From NCBI RefSeq assembly GCF_023278565.1, contig NC_064676.1, positions 2,046,001-2,110,000 of the forward strand: 64,000 bases of DNA, read 5' to 3'. Within the stretch, counting starts at the first letter, position 1; every line of letters starts with the position of its first letter. Source of the stretch: Colletotrichum lupini. Taxonomy: Eukaryota; Ascomycota; Sordariomycetes; Glomerellales; Glomerellaceae. The notes under the pieces were generated by a model. The model saw only the letters and a list, made by a program, of their open reading frames with translations. It was not told the origin of the DNA and did not search any database. Shown here one piece after another: positions 1 to 12,757 of the stretch. The translations under genes and the position numbers were made by a program.

Positions 1-596
1 GCATCTACCTCTCCTTGCCCTCTTGGTCTTCAGGTTTTGTCTTTCATACGCAACTCTCGGTGGGGACGCAAACCCTGACACAGGGAGAGGGAGAGAGAGC
101 GTTAGTAATCAGTCACGGCACATGAAAGACTTTAAACGAGGTACTATGATGTTTATCAAGATGGAACTTTGCTATTTGGCATTGCTGCTACTTGAAGTCG
201 GGGAGAAGGGGGTGAGTCCGGGATAGACTTCTCCGCTGTTCCTTCAACCCCTGTGCTCTCTACTAATACTACTACTACTACTACTAATTGTATTGTTTTG
301 GGTTCGTAACGAGTCGTTGTTGTGCTTGTACAAGGTATATCGAGAGAGAAGTCCGAAAAGACAGACCACCAATCAAGTGCGCCGTCCTGCCCTGAGATGC
401 TGCCGAACGGGGGGTGAGAAATCCCCCTAGATGCTTTTTGTTTCGCCGTGAAATAAATGGACAAGATTGCTTCAAAGCATGGTACAGTAGAAGAAAGAGA
501 GACCGGAGGTCGGTGGTATCATTGTAAACTGGAAACAGGTGGGGAAAAGTGCAAGATACGAGGAAAAGGAGGGTTCGATCATCTGGAAGTGACGGT
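1..596. other. Left-edge non-coding stretch
   Basis: This is the 3' flank of the minus-strand gene that ends at 597. It contains a short ACT/CTA trinucleotide run near 264-285. I see no frame with codon continuity or a recognisable domain on either strand. Confidence 0.5.
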
Positions 597-1932
597 TCAT
601 TCCAACTCAGCGAGAACGCTCTCGCGAAGCGCCTCGTAACGGCCGATATCGAAGCGACGTCTTTGCCAGTTGTTCTGGCGCAGACGCTCAATACGGGCCT
701 TGATGTCAAGATTACGGAGTTCATCGCTGAGCTCCGGGGTCGCTGCCCTGGCGGGGAGAGAGTGGCGTCCCGTATCGCTTTGTCGGGGTGCCGCGAGCTG
801 CTCCTCGACGTTGGAAATGTGGACTGCGATCTGCGATCGTAGGCTGGAGAGCAAGCCGCAGTAGCGGTGAATGGAGCGCTCTTGAAGGAAGTCGAAGGCA
901 TCGCAGTCCTCGTTCAGGGGCTCGGGCGTTGTTGGCTTCGCAACCTCTTCCGCGGGCTCATCGGCAGGCTCGGGCTCCTCTTGGAGGACCGGGAGGTAGC
1001 GCGGGGGTTCGGGCTGTGGTGGGGCACAGAGAAAGTCGTCAAAGCCGAGAGTGGGAGAGTCAGGGCGGATGAACGGCTCTTCAGGAACGTCGCAGAAGGT
1101 GACACGCTTCTTTGGTGGCGGTTGGGTCGCGGAGAGCTTGTTCATGGCGTCCTCGACGGAGCACACGGACGGCGTGGGTGACGAGAAAGCGGTTGAGTTG
1201 GTCCACGTCCGCGAGGATGCATGGGACGAAGTAGAGCTCGAAGGCGAATGCATACTCGAGGTCGCCGCTGAGGATGGGCGTGAGGAGCGAGCCATGGTCT
1301 CATCCGCCGCCTTGCTCAGTTCCGAGGCTCGGGTGTAATGTTCACGAGCTTGTTGGAGAAGCCGTGTCCGATACGGCGAGGCGCATTGCAAAGGCCGGGA
1401 GAGCATGTCAAAAGAGCTGGCGGCGTAGAAGTGAAGATAGATGAGATAAGCCGGCTCAACGTTTGCCTATTGACTCGGTCAGTACAATCCCAAGCTACTT
1501 CAGATGAATGCGACTTACAGATTCCTTAATATTGTCTAGGATCTCGCAACAACGCAAAGAGCATGGTCGGTACTTGCGGTTGATATACTGACGCTTGACC
1601 TCAGAGACAGCCTTGCTCCATTCAGCAGATGTATAAGGCAGAACGGGGAGCGGTGCCGGCTGCGATGCAGACCGCTTGTGCACTCGAGCCTTAGGAGGTC
1701 CAACTGAACTGGTGGCCATGGTTGGTGACGTTGCCACAGGCTGTGGTGTTGTGATGGGGGCGCTGGGCGACGGTGCTCTGTTGATAGGAAAAATAACGCT
1801 GCCACGGGAGCCGGCGGCAGCGGGCTTAAGGAGGAGAGGTATTAAACCGCCCATTGCGATAGATTTAGAGTGCTTGCGCGCGTGAAGAGAGTTCGCGATA
1901 CTAGGTTGGCTGAGTGATGGACGACGGCTCAC
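597..1932 (-). CDS. Conserved fungal protein of unknown function (two exons)
   Basis: I do not recognise a named family. Exon 1 is 1932-1519 and exon 2 is 1466-597; the 52-bp intron 1518-1467 has GTAAGT at the donor and ends AATAG, and the frame is kept (phase 0). The product is about 427 aa. Residues about 100-185, across the splice, form the only part that looks conserved and helical: it begins YTSAEWSKAVSEVKRQYINR, contains a Cys-rich RPCSLRCCEIL segment, and continues after the intron with VEPAYLIYLHFYAASSFDM. This resembles a TPR-like or helical-bundle start, but I cannot prove it. The N-terminus is basic and Ser/Pro-rich. The rest is low-complexity and acidic with Ser/Pro/Glu runs, then a charged C-terminal helix. 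There is no signal peptide or membrane segment. A disordered cytosolic or nuclear scaffold is the cautious reading. Confidence 0.7.
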
Positions 1933-4900
1933 TCAGCTCGCCACCTTTTCGTCCGATATGAGACCAATGGCTGGATGAAATCAGGGCCAAAGTCTACTCG
2001 TGAAGTCGATAGTGCGGGTTGAAGTCCAAGGGCCAATGGCAAGCCGGCGCGTTGTTGGACCAAGCAATAGTGTTCGTTGGTGACACTTATGACTTACGCT
2101 CAAGTCGAAGTATCAAGGCAGATGCAGAGTTGGCTCAGAAAAGACGAGAGCGACAAGTGAGGGCTGAAGAGGCCAGACGTGTCCGATAAAGCACGAGGCA
2201 ACGATTCGGGTGTAAGTGGGTTACCCCGAAATGCGTAACAGGCGTTGTACCGGGACTCGGGAACAGTCTCAAGTCGTCTGAACTTTCGTGCAGGTCGCGT
2301 GCAGGTCGATGGTTGACCTTAGCACCCAGAATGATCTTCGTCCAGGGTTTGTGTCAGAAGTTGCGGCAGGAATGTTGGGCTTTTCAGACGTCTAGATGTT
2401 CCCACGGCGCGGGATTCGCTTGCGGGTGAACCTTTGGGTTTGCAAGGTTATTAGGACGAACTGGGAAACAATGACGTGCCCAGGTAACAGTCGTCGAGGT
2501 GTTGTAGATCAAGGTCGTAGTACGGATACGTAGTACAGGAAATGGTTCGATTCTTTTCCCGTGATCTGTCGAAAACGGGGAAGCAAGCTGTCTGAGGCTG
2601 GAGTTGAGATGAGCTGAAGGTCGAAGAGACAGGAACAGCGAAGCGCCGATCGAGTTGAAGACCAATAGTAAGGATTTGTATGTGGTAGCCAAGTGGTGAG
2701 GGTGGCGGCTGAATAGTCAAGACCGAGACAAGGTACACAAGGTGAGACCAGCGTAGGTATCTGAATTAATGACGAAGTGGCCACTGAAGGAGAGCTGGGA
2801 AAGCTCAAGTAGAAAAGACGGCTTGAGGAAACTGTCAGTTGAGGCTGATGGTACGGAGTATGGACCAAGGCAGTGAGTGAATGGGTGGGCAGCCGATACG
2901 ATGCGAGAAACACAACAAGAAACGACGGAAGAGGCTGGGGATCGATCACAGGAAAGATTCCTCGAAAATCAAAACTAGAGGCCCTTTGGGCCTGGGGGGA
3001 TGGGCCGTGTTCAAGTACCTCATGGAGTCATGGATTGCATCCAGGGGAGGTGATTTCGGGACCCCTCAAGCACTCGAATTGGGGATCCGTACGGATACCG
3101 TCCACACGTCTGGCAGAGCAGAGCTCGAGCACTTTTCGAGTTTGGTTTGGGTCCTGGGCAGGGTGTTTGCGCATCGACGTTGGACTAGGGAGAAAGGGGG
3201 AACAAGCTTCAGGCGTGAGTGGCCTGCGCAATGAGATTTTCTCGTCTCCTTCGAGGACCTGCATATCGAGCTCCATCTCGCTGTGGTGTGTTCCCCTGGC
3301 ACCGGCGTGGATTTTCCTGTCGACCCTTGCCTCTAACCCTGCTCGTCGTTGGTGCTGCCCATGGTGTTGAACCCCACCCCAATGCAAGTCTCTTGCGTAC
3401 AAATGTAACTCTGCCCATAGTAGTTTGCGTACCTGGCTACGCGTTGTGCTGCGCAGCCGTGTGCTTTGGGCGAGATTTCAGCAAATCATAAATGGTTCTC
3501 TCGGCCCTCGCGTGGATACGCTATGAGCTGCGAGGCGTTGCTTGGTGCGTGGGATGGCTTGAGATGGCTTGGGTTGCTCGGGTAGAGTTGTGAGAAACTC
3601 GCCCTGTGCAATCTGCAAGGTGCGAATAGTTCCCACCTCGCAGCAGCGCCCTAGTCCGTTAGCCCGTGGACTGGACACGCTAAGTATCCGTATGAGCCTA
3701 CGAGAGAAAAGATTCAAGACGAAGACGGGGCGGTCGAAGCCATCGAAGTTTGTGGGACTTGTGCGTATGAAGCAGAAGTGCCCGTACCTGAGGCTATTAA
3801 TTGCATCCCGAGAGCGCCGTAGCGTGTTCTACACGCGATAAGTAATTAGATGCGATTATGAAGCAGGGATGGGCTTCTGTCAGTGTCAGGTCTGGAATTG
3901 CGATGGGGGGAGACGGGCGATGCGCGGTCCCGTTGTGGATTGCACGGGATGGACGGAGATGATTCGCACGCCGGTCGACTATTAGATGTCATTTGCGAAG
4001 GGAGGTGATGCTGATTAAGACTCTAGACTCCGAGTCACGGCTCACGACACATTGGAGAAACGCCGTCTGTGTCTCGTCAGCAAGAGAGTTCGACACTTGA
4101 GTAGCAACGAACCGGAGGTCCCAACGCCAAGTTTGAAGGGAAGATTCTTGCACATAGCGCGGCTTCTTGACGACTGGCCAGCTGTTGGTGGAGCATGATG
4201 CGAGACGGTTGGAAGACACACGAAACCCTTGCTTGAAAGGGACAAGAAAGAGAAAAAGAAAAAGAAAGCAACCCGAGGAGAGTCGGTAGAAAAGCTCGCA
4301 ATGCCTTTCTCTTTTCGTAGCGTATCGGGTATCCGTAGACTTGAAGCAGAAAACCAACGGCCGTCAAAGTCGAATCCACCGTGGGATAACTCAATCAACC
4401 AACGGTTTAATTAGGCCGTGGACCTTCCAGACCTTCCAATTGTATTTGATTTCCAGTTCCCCGGTTGGCCGTCGATTCCGCCGTGTTTGCCGCTGGAGTC
4501 TTGCTGGGATTGGTTTGAGGCTTTGAGGGGTGACGAGATGAAGAGAGGGGAGCCTCATTGCCCTCACCCTGGGATCTGGGAATTGGGGTTTGGGAACTTG
4601 TGCGGCATGCCTTCTTCCATTGGAAAGTGGGAGTCGAGACGTACCTGCACAGCCAGGGACTTCCCGTCGTGCCTGCCTTCCTTTCCTGGGCGTGGTGGAC
4701 TGGTGACTGGGCGACCTGCTGCCCTGCACCGGAAGCCACGAACCGACAACCGAACAGCGGGTCTTTCCCTCCCAAACCTGTCCGTACGAACACGTACCCA
4801 GTGTTGCAAGTCTCAAAGAGGGCAAGGGGCTCCTAAGATGCTCCACGGAAGGCACCATCCCCTGCATCAGATCTCCATCGTCGTTCCCTTCCTTGGGTTG

Positions 4901-7891
4901 CTGTCATTTTCCACGCTTCTTTCGCCCCCTGCCTTCCCTGTCGCCAACCTCGTAACCTCCTCTCACCTCTACGGCTTTTCATTGCACCTTATTGAACATC
5001 ATGTCCACAAGCAACGCGATGTTTTGGCCGGCCCTGTTCTCAGGAACTCCTCTTCTTGTCCAGGTTCATGACAAGTGACAGCATCACACCCACTTCCACG
5101 TTCATAACGCGCAGGTGTGACCCTGCAACACTCTCCATGCCACCATGGGACCTTCGACTTTCGAACCGTTCCTTGGGAACTGTGGTCCAAGAACCTAGCT
5201 AGCCTACGATCTCTCTCTCCTACTCCTTGTGCACTTGGGCCTCCTTCACCTATTCGGGGCCGGCACTCGAGTAATGCAGAAAAGCATGCAATATGACACG
5301 CCAGCGAATGAATCTCCGCCGACATGTAGCAATATGCCCCCTTGGGGCCCTGCCGCGGTCCGCCAGCAGCACCGCCCGTCGGTCCCAATAACGTGGTAAC
5401 CTCAATATGCGGTGCTCCGTACGGATATCCACGTCGGGCACATGTGCCAGCGCCATGGTCCCTTTCTCTACTTCATCATGGAGTGTCTTTCAGTGGGCAG
5501 AATATTCCAATGAGTAGTCAAGCTGCCGGGTTGCCATCACTGCTTCTTGTTCTTACGGTGGCCTTGATGCCCGTCCAGACCACAAGAACGGTGAACGAAA
5601 GGAATACAAGTGGCAGAAAACTTCTTCCACCGCCACCGGGACTTGGAGGGAAAAGCAAACACGAAGTGCCAACGCAGAGGAAGTGGACGATGCGGACGAG
5701 GAAAAGCAATACAATGGGTCAAACTCGCCGCATCAACCCAGCCCAAGCCCTTACACATGAAAGTAAAAAGGATACAAAATCGACAGAAACTATCCCCGGG
5801 TGTCTTGGCGCCTATAATCTCGTGTCGCCCTCCTCGACAAATCCGACGCGGTGCATACGATCCAGATAGTTCGTGCTCGTCCTCGTAGTTGCGATTTCAG
5901 GGGCGAGCCAGACGCCAGCGAACGACGGTCGTTGTGCCTAGGAGCGAACTTGATCCCAAGGACGAGGCCTCAGCGCTGGCTCAAGGCTCACGGACTCGGA
6001 ACCATCAAAAATTGGGACTGAAACGAAACATCTCCATCTCCCCCGCTCGCCTATGAGGTCCCCCCAATTCCTCTTCCCATTACCACCACGTTGTGGACAT
6101 CCGCACAGATCTCCAAGGACTCCAGACGGCATGCACCTCCAATCCCTTATCACGGTTGCAACCGTGGTGCTGCTGCACAATGGACGTCCGTGCCTACACA
6201 TTTCCGGTTCTCACCGCAAAATCAAACAGTAGTCTGATTCGTCCTTCCAAGTTTGAAGACTCGTCGAAGACGGGTTTTGTGTAGGTGTTGTTCGTTTGAA
6301 GCTGAATGCAATGCAACAAGCTTTGAGCATAACATAGGTGAGTAAGTCTCGTCGGGTAATACTGACAAGTGCGACACTCGCCACATGTTTGTTGTGATTG
6401 ATACCCTAACAAGAACGACAACTCGTGGGATGGCTATGGAACATAGAAACAGCCATGCACAACGGACAAGCACGAATTTCTTCCAAAGAAGCAAAATACC
6501 TTAAAAAATTCAGACGAACGTTGTGCTGCACCTAGGCCCGGTCCCTCCTGCAGTAGCGGACGGAAACCACACCACAAGTGCCAGTTGCCAACCGTCAATC
6601 GACCGATTCGTGCAGCTTTCGATCCATTCTTCCGTTTGCAACAAATACGCTCAACTTCTCAATGTCGGCGTTCCGCAAAGCTTTTGCCGGGTTCCTCTCT
6701 GACCCTGTCACCTCTGGACAGGCTCTGGTCAGAGGCCCTGTCAACTTTGACTCGAGCCCTGCTCGCCCTATCACGATGTCGGCGGGGTTGTGCGCCTTGG
6801 ATTCCTTGAAACCCCCACCCGACTGCTTATCGTCGAGTCCAGGCTCCAGGTCCAGCGCTGAGGGGTAAAGGAACCTGCGCGCGGGTCGGCTTGAAGAGCA
6901 GGGAGACGGAAAGAGAAAGAAAACGGGACGTCTGCTTGGGTGTGATTACGCCTCATTTGAGCGCGAGCAACTGCGAATGGCTTCAGTCTGTCGCGAGCGG
7001 TTTCTCTCCATACCCTACCGACCCCGGATCTTCTCTGTCTCTCTCTTGCGTCGCGATGGATACACTAGCCTTGGACAGTACAGAGATCCGGGGTTGTCTG
7101 CCACCTGTCGATGATCGACGGAGCTATAAGGAGAGATGTGCTCTACGACATCAGGCCATCTGAACCCTCGAGCTCTCGAGCTGATCAGACAGCGTACGAA
7201 TAGCTGGGTACACTAAATCTAGCCGACCCAAGTTCACGTACGAAGTACAAGTCCCTGTGCGCATTGAGTTTAGCACTAGATCCTCCATGGTGCGACGGAA
7301 CCAAGCTTTTTCTTGCGTGCGGCCGGGTGCCTGACAATCCCGCCGTTGCAACCCGCCAGGGGGCGTTCTGTTTTGAGCTTCCTTTGTGAAGTAACATGGT
7401 GGGAACGAAGGTCATTGCTCTGACTACCTACTTGTGCTACTTACACTACTCTGTACTCGTCGTTTCTCTCTCCCCCTCCTCCCCCACGTGGTGGTTTGAG
7501 AAATGATCCACGCCAACCTGTAACGATAAACTCGACGGGGAAGGGGGGTTTCTAAATTCTGACCGTGTCGATCTGGCTTGCTTCTATGCGCTACCTGATA
7601 TAGGTGCGATCGCGGGATATCACTATGTAGGTAGAATCGCTGGCCACAGACAAATTATAACTTATGGTTTAGATAGTTTGACTTGTAAGACTGCTCGGCC
7701 GTATTGCACGAGCATTATAGCTAAGAGTCGACTGGAAGATCACAATTCGGACTTGGAGTGGTAGATAGATACCTGAAGGTAATGAATGCAAATCATCGCC
7801 GACTAGGTAGGTAGTTGGACGGCCGTTTCTATTTTCGAATGCTTTTTTTGTGCTTCTGCTTCTAAAAATCTTGACCCCACCTCACCGTAAT
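1933..7891. other. Gene-poor intergenic region, about 6 kb
   Basis: No open frame here shows domain content, plausible splicing or both. Frames on the minus strand at 2.4-2.95 kb and on both strands at 4.4-5.1 kb are low-complexity and lack neighbours that would extend them. The region holds copies of the TACGGATAC/TACGGAGTA motif (2521, 2852, 3090, 5420), GA/CT-rich runs (7030-7055, 7465-7485) and AGGTAGGTAG near 7805. The part next to 1932 presumably holds the promoter of the minus-strand gene. Confidence 0.5.
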
Positions 7892-10288
7892 CTATGCGCT
7901 CGGTGCTGCAGGCTTGCTCTCCTCCGTAGCTTCCGTCGTCGCCGCCGCCGCCGCCGCCTCCGCGGGCTTCTCCCCTTCCGAGACAGCAGCGACAGGCGCC
8001 TCGGCAGCAGCACCAGCAGCAGGCGTCTCGACGACCGTCTCTTCCTTGGCCTTCTCCGTGGTGGACGTGGTGGACTTAATGTCCTCGCCCTTCATACCGC
8101 CAACGACGCGCAGGCCCTCGGCCCGTGTAGCAAGGTTGTCGAGCTCGTGCTTCCGCGACAGGCGCTTCTGCACCTCGGGCACGAGCGACGCCATGTCGAC
8201 GAGCTCGCCGTCCTTTTGGGGGTGGCCCTCGGGCAGGCCCAGCTCCTTGATGCGGACGACGCCCTTTTGAACCTCGTCGTCGCCGAGGATGATGGCGAAG
8301 GGGGTTGCGTTGGACTCGGCTGCCTTGAACTGCGGCGGCAGCTTGGGCTTGACCTTGTAGAGGAACTCGGCCTAGAGGGAATGAGTGTCAGCGATGTGCC
8401 TTCTTTGTGATCGACTGGGAGTTCTTGTAAGTTGGGTCTTACCTTGACGCCGGCGTCCCACAGCTTCGAGCACACCTCGAGTCTCTCCTTGATCAGACCG
8501 GCCTTGGAACCCAAGGACATGACAAAGACGTCAACCGTACTTTGCGGCGCCTCGCTCTCGGCCTGCATCCGGGCCTTGGTAATGCTAAAGATTCTCTCGA
8601 TACCAAAGGAGACCTAAACTGCCTGTCAGTATCCCACGCGATCTCTTGTTTGACTCCTGCGCTCTGGCGAGGGGGATCACTTACACCAACGCACGGAATT
8701 TGCGTCTTGCCGGAGAACATGCCCACGAGGTTGTCATAGCTGCCATCCTTTGTTAGCGGCCTGAGAATTGTGACCTAGAACAATCTAGTTTTCTTTCTCC
8801 TTACCGTCCTCCGGCTGCGACACTGCCGACACCGACGCTGGGGTCGTCGGAGCGGTCGTCGTCGTCCTTGCCCTTGCTCTTCTTCTTGGGCTTCGCCGTC
8901 TTGCCGTCTGCGTCAGGGGTAACGGCCGGTGCGGAACCTTCCGTCACGACCTCGTAGATGAGGCCAGTGTAGTAGTCCAGGCCACGGGCGAGGGAGAGGT
9001 CAAACGACACTCTGTCGAGGGCGCCAAAGGCCTCTAGGTAGGTGAAGAGAAGTTCGAGGTCGGCCATGCCGGCCTTCATCGAGGCGTTGGCGGCGAGCTT
9101 GTCGTCGCGCTGCAGTTTCCGGAGCAGGTCCTGCTTGCCCTTCTGAACAACCCACTCGCCGATCCTGTCGGCCACCTCGCCGTCCAAGCCCTTCTCCTCG
9201 GTCATCTCCTTGCGCACGTCGGCCCAGGGGAGCTTGTCGAGCTTGTCGACGGCCGAGGATATCGTCCGGATCTTGTCCTCGGGGACGCCGCAGACCTCAA
9301 AGATACCGTCGAGGATCTTGCGGTGGTTGAGCTTGATGGTGTAGTTTCCGTTCCAACCCAGGCCCTCAAAGACCTCGACGACGATCTTGATGATCTCGGC
9401 ATCGGGGATCATGGAGTCGTAGGTTCCGGCGATGTCGAAATCGCACTGGTAGAACTCGCGCATGCGGCCCTTGTTCATGGCAGGCTGGTCACTATGAAGA
9501 GTATGTCAGCCAGCTGTCGACTGTATTATAGGAAAATGATGTCGTAGATCGTACCGGCGGTAGACCTTTGAGATGTGGTAGCGCTTGACGCTCTGAATGT
9601 CCTTGTTCATGGCGAGCCATCTCGCAAAGGGAACGGTCAAGTCGTATCGCAGGGAAGTGATCTCACCACCCTGATCGGCTAGGTCGTAGATGAGTTTCGA
9701 GTCTTCGCCATACTATAGAAAAGAGTGCTGGTCAGCATCCTGCATCTTGTTGTTGAGTCGAGAGCCCCAAGTGGATCGCGGGGTTCTCGCAGGTGGGGGG
9801 AGGGGTAAACACGGAAATATGTCGTACTTTGCCTGACAGAATCTCCTTCAACTCGAAAACGGGGGTATCAAGCTCCATGCCACCGTGCTTCTGGAAGACA
9901 CCCTTCAGCTGCGAGAAGATCTTCTCGCGGATGAGCATGTCCTTGCCGAACCCTTTGAAGCAAACATTGTGTTAGTCCGCAGCGCATTCCGTCGTACGAT
10001 GCCGTCTTGGGTCGCAAGAGTAAATATGGACTGACAATCCTTGGTGCCCTTTGGGGTCTTGAGCTCAAACTTTGATTTCGGCGCCATGTTGGGCAGTTGC
10101 TGTTCGTGGCTATCGCTTTGGTTACGAGACGACGACGAAGACTTGGACGTGGAAAACGCGCGGCTGCTACTGCTGGGCCTGATGCGGGTTCTAGGCAAAA
10201 GAGGGGATGTAATTGGGCTTGGAGAAAGAAAAGTCAGTCGGTAGGCCGGTCGGGCGGACCTCGAGAAAATCTTCACCTGGATCTGCAT
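7892..10288 (-). CDS. HTS1: Histidyl-tRNA synthetase, dual mitochondrial/cytosolic (seven exons)
   Basis: Class II enzyme that charges tRNA-His. Exons (minus strand): 10288-10036, 9952-9828, 9712-9555, 9491-8805, 8739-8685, 8613-8443, 8371-7892; introns are 63-115 bp and all joins keep frame, giving 642 aa. Class II motifs are visible: motif 1 (ELDTPVFE), motif 2 ([12 protein letters not shown]), HisA (RGLDYYTG), HisB (AAGGRYDNLVG) and motif 3 (SFGIERI). An anticodon-binding domain follows. Residues 1-67 are Arg/Ser-rich and fit a mitochondrial leader. Met68 (10087-10085) begins [18 protein letters not shown], where cytosolic HisRS normally starts; two products from one gene, as known for yeast HTS1, is inferred. 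Oddities are a Lys/Asp-rich insert between HisA and HisB, and an Ala/Glu/Pro-rich tail of about 60 residues beyond the anticodon domain. Confidence 0.95.
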
Positions 10289-12757
10289 TCACCTGGCTTC
10301 CGAGATCTCGGGCGCTTGTTGCGCGGAGGGGGTACCGACTTCAAAAGGGACAAAAAAAGCGGCGCCGGGTAAACTTGGTTGGGTAGGTGACTCAATCGCA
10401 GGTTTTGGAGGGGCCGTATGCACTTGCGACGGGTTTTGGGGGAGGGACGGGGTTTGTGAGGTCGAAAAATGGCTGCAAGGCTGTGACTCGACGGGGATGC
10501 ACCCCCTTTGCGCCATCCAATGACGTACCGCGTAGGAGGTGACAGATCCCTGCCCGGCGAGGCTGGCTGGACTGGTGCCGCTATGTCATCGAGAGCAACA
10601 AATCGACATTTCCTACGGTACGCGCCGCGTGATAGATACCAAATTTTAACAGGAATACCCATGAATTATTTCGACGATCTGAATCTAGTCGACTCTGCGC
10701 TACTCCACGATTTACGTTGCAACAATCCGAAGTTACACCGTTCGCTGTCCGAAAGATCAAGGTAATGCATATCTTAACAGTATAGGTATTTGGCAGGTAT
10801 CTATCGCAACAGACGTGCTGATCCAACTTGATAGTCTTGTTGGTTTTTGCAGCACGGCCATGATCACCATCAAGTTGCAACTTCAGCACTTTTGACGGCT
10901 GGCCATTGAGTGAAATTTGGCCATGGATGTGCAACCCAGTTAGGGCAATAAAATGATGACGAGAATCAGTTCCTCTAACATACCTGAATGACGTAGGGAT
11001 TAAAACTAGATGTAACAGTCGACAAGCCTCAATATTGCAAGTTTCAAGTCTATCTTGAATCTTAAGCAGTTAGTCCTGTCCACGTGATCGAAACAGAAAG
11101 CTACTGTAGATAGTCTTCCGGACCAATATTTTCTCGTCGCTTCGGTTTTGCGGAGAAGTGCCGCGGAAGCACAATCTAGCTGTTGTCGGGTTCCTACATA
11201 GAGTCCGAATCCGATGATGACCCAATTCGCAGTGACATGACAAGGGACTGGCCAGATTGTCACTGAGCAGCCCCCTACCTACAAGTGAGAGAAAGCTTCA
11301 GCGGACTGTAGTACCAGCGCAGTCCCATGAAATTTGGCGAAAACCCAATGTCCCGACAGTCGGAGTTTGGTTTCTGGCAGGCAGCAGCAGGCAGAAACTC
11401 CGCAAAGGTATGAAGATGAAGAATATGTGTAGGAAGTGTCTGGGATGACGAAAGGTTGTGGCGTAAGCAAAGCGCTACCTGTTCAATTGATCAATCTACT
11501 GGAAGTTACCGCAAACGAATTATCTGTCGATAGTAAGCTAACCATATTGATAATGCCCCTGTTGTCAGCCACGCTGAAGTAGAAAAAATGAAATGCGAAT
11601 GGCCAAGTTTCGATGGCATGGTGATGTGTGAAGATGCACGGCCCGTAAATATCGTAAAACAGTTGCCCGGCGCTAAAAAGTGGGACGACATTGACAAACG
11701 ATGAGAACAACGCCCAGCGCCGTAAACAAGGTACGCTAACCCCCTTTTGGCCCTTTACGACGCGGACTCTCATTGGCTGCGGACTAGCTTGACTGGAAGA
11801 CACACTTGGATACGCTTATTGCTGTAGGTTTGATCTTCGCAATCAGAACGGCCTCGTTGGTTGATAGGGACCCAGCAAGAATTGATCCGCGTATTCGGTA
11901 TCCCAGCGGTCCGTTAGAAACGGGAGCCGGGAGGTTTGTTTTTTGTGACCCAAATGCCAAAATGCCAGCCGACATCGTCCTAAGTTCATCCAATGTTCAA
12001 CATGGTCACAGTACCACGAAGTCTTCTGACCCTTCTGCCGTGGTGTCCACCCGTTTTGATTTGTAGCAAGAGAGCAAGCCTTGGCTCCGTCACCTGAACA
12101 TGTCAGAAAATGCAAGCAGCCAGGCTGCCTAGACACTTCCATTTCCCCCAAACAGGACCTCACAAACAGGTACCTCAATTAGACTCGTAGGATGTTGGTG
12201 GTAGGGCAGACGATGGCTCGTGCTACAGCTCCCACCATTCCTAAGCGGGATGATTATCCATCCGAAGTGGGCCTATGCTGACCCACCTACCGTCCGTTGA
12301 ACTTGGAGTCCCCCGGCTGGTACCCCTACGTGCCGTAATACTAGTCGGGTCAAGGTTGCTTTGAGGGCGCTGCTGCACGTCTCGTAAAAGTCCACGCCTG
12401 GATAGAAGGCCATTTTTTACGACAAGATGTAATAGACTAGGAATCCGCTTCTTTTTGGGGTTCGACGTCAAGTCGTCCCCTCTTGAGGCTTCCATCACTC
12501 CCTTTTGGCTACATGTATTCTCTCTCGAGTACAGATGTATAAACACGTTTAGGACCAACCCGGTCTGCTCGACTCCTACCCTTTCCTCTTCATGTTCATG
12601 AGACACGAAAAACATTTTGGTTGGGTTCTTTACATCTTCTTTCCCATTGCCGAGCCGAACCATCATTGGATGCAGGCTTCTTTCATCATTTCATCTCTCC
12701 GACGACCGACTAACTATGTCTTCTTGAGTCCGATTCTCGAAAAACAAACGCTTCAGC
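10289..12757. other. Divergent intergenic region, HisRS / MDR transporter
   Basis: About 2.5 kb lies between two genes transcribed away from each other, so it should hold both promoters. I see no supported coding frame. The part near 10289-10470 is moderately GC-rich. The middle (10.6-11.8 kb) has mixed composition without repeats. The last 200 bp before 12758 are pyrimidine-rich, as is common in fungal 5' leaders. Confidence 0.5.

Noticed and set aside
2384..2949. Overlapping minus-strand frames
   Set aside because: Low-complexity Ser/Leu-rich peptides in three overlapping frames, with no domain and no splice-extended partner.
4391..5071. Frames on both strands of 130-220 codons
   Set aside because: They overlap each other, are Pro/Arg-rich, and neither shows a recognisable family or a consistent intron structure.
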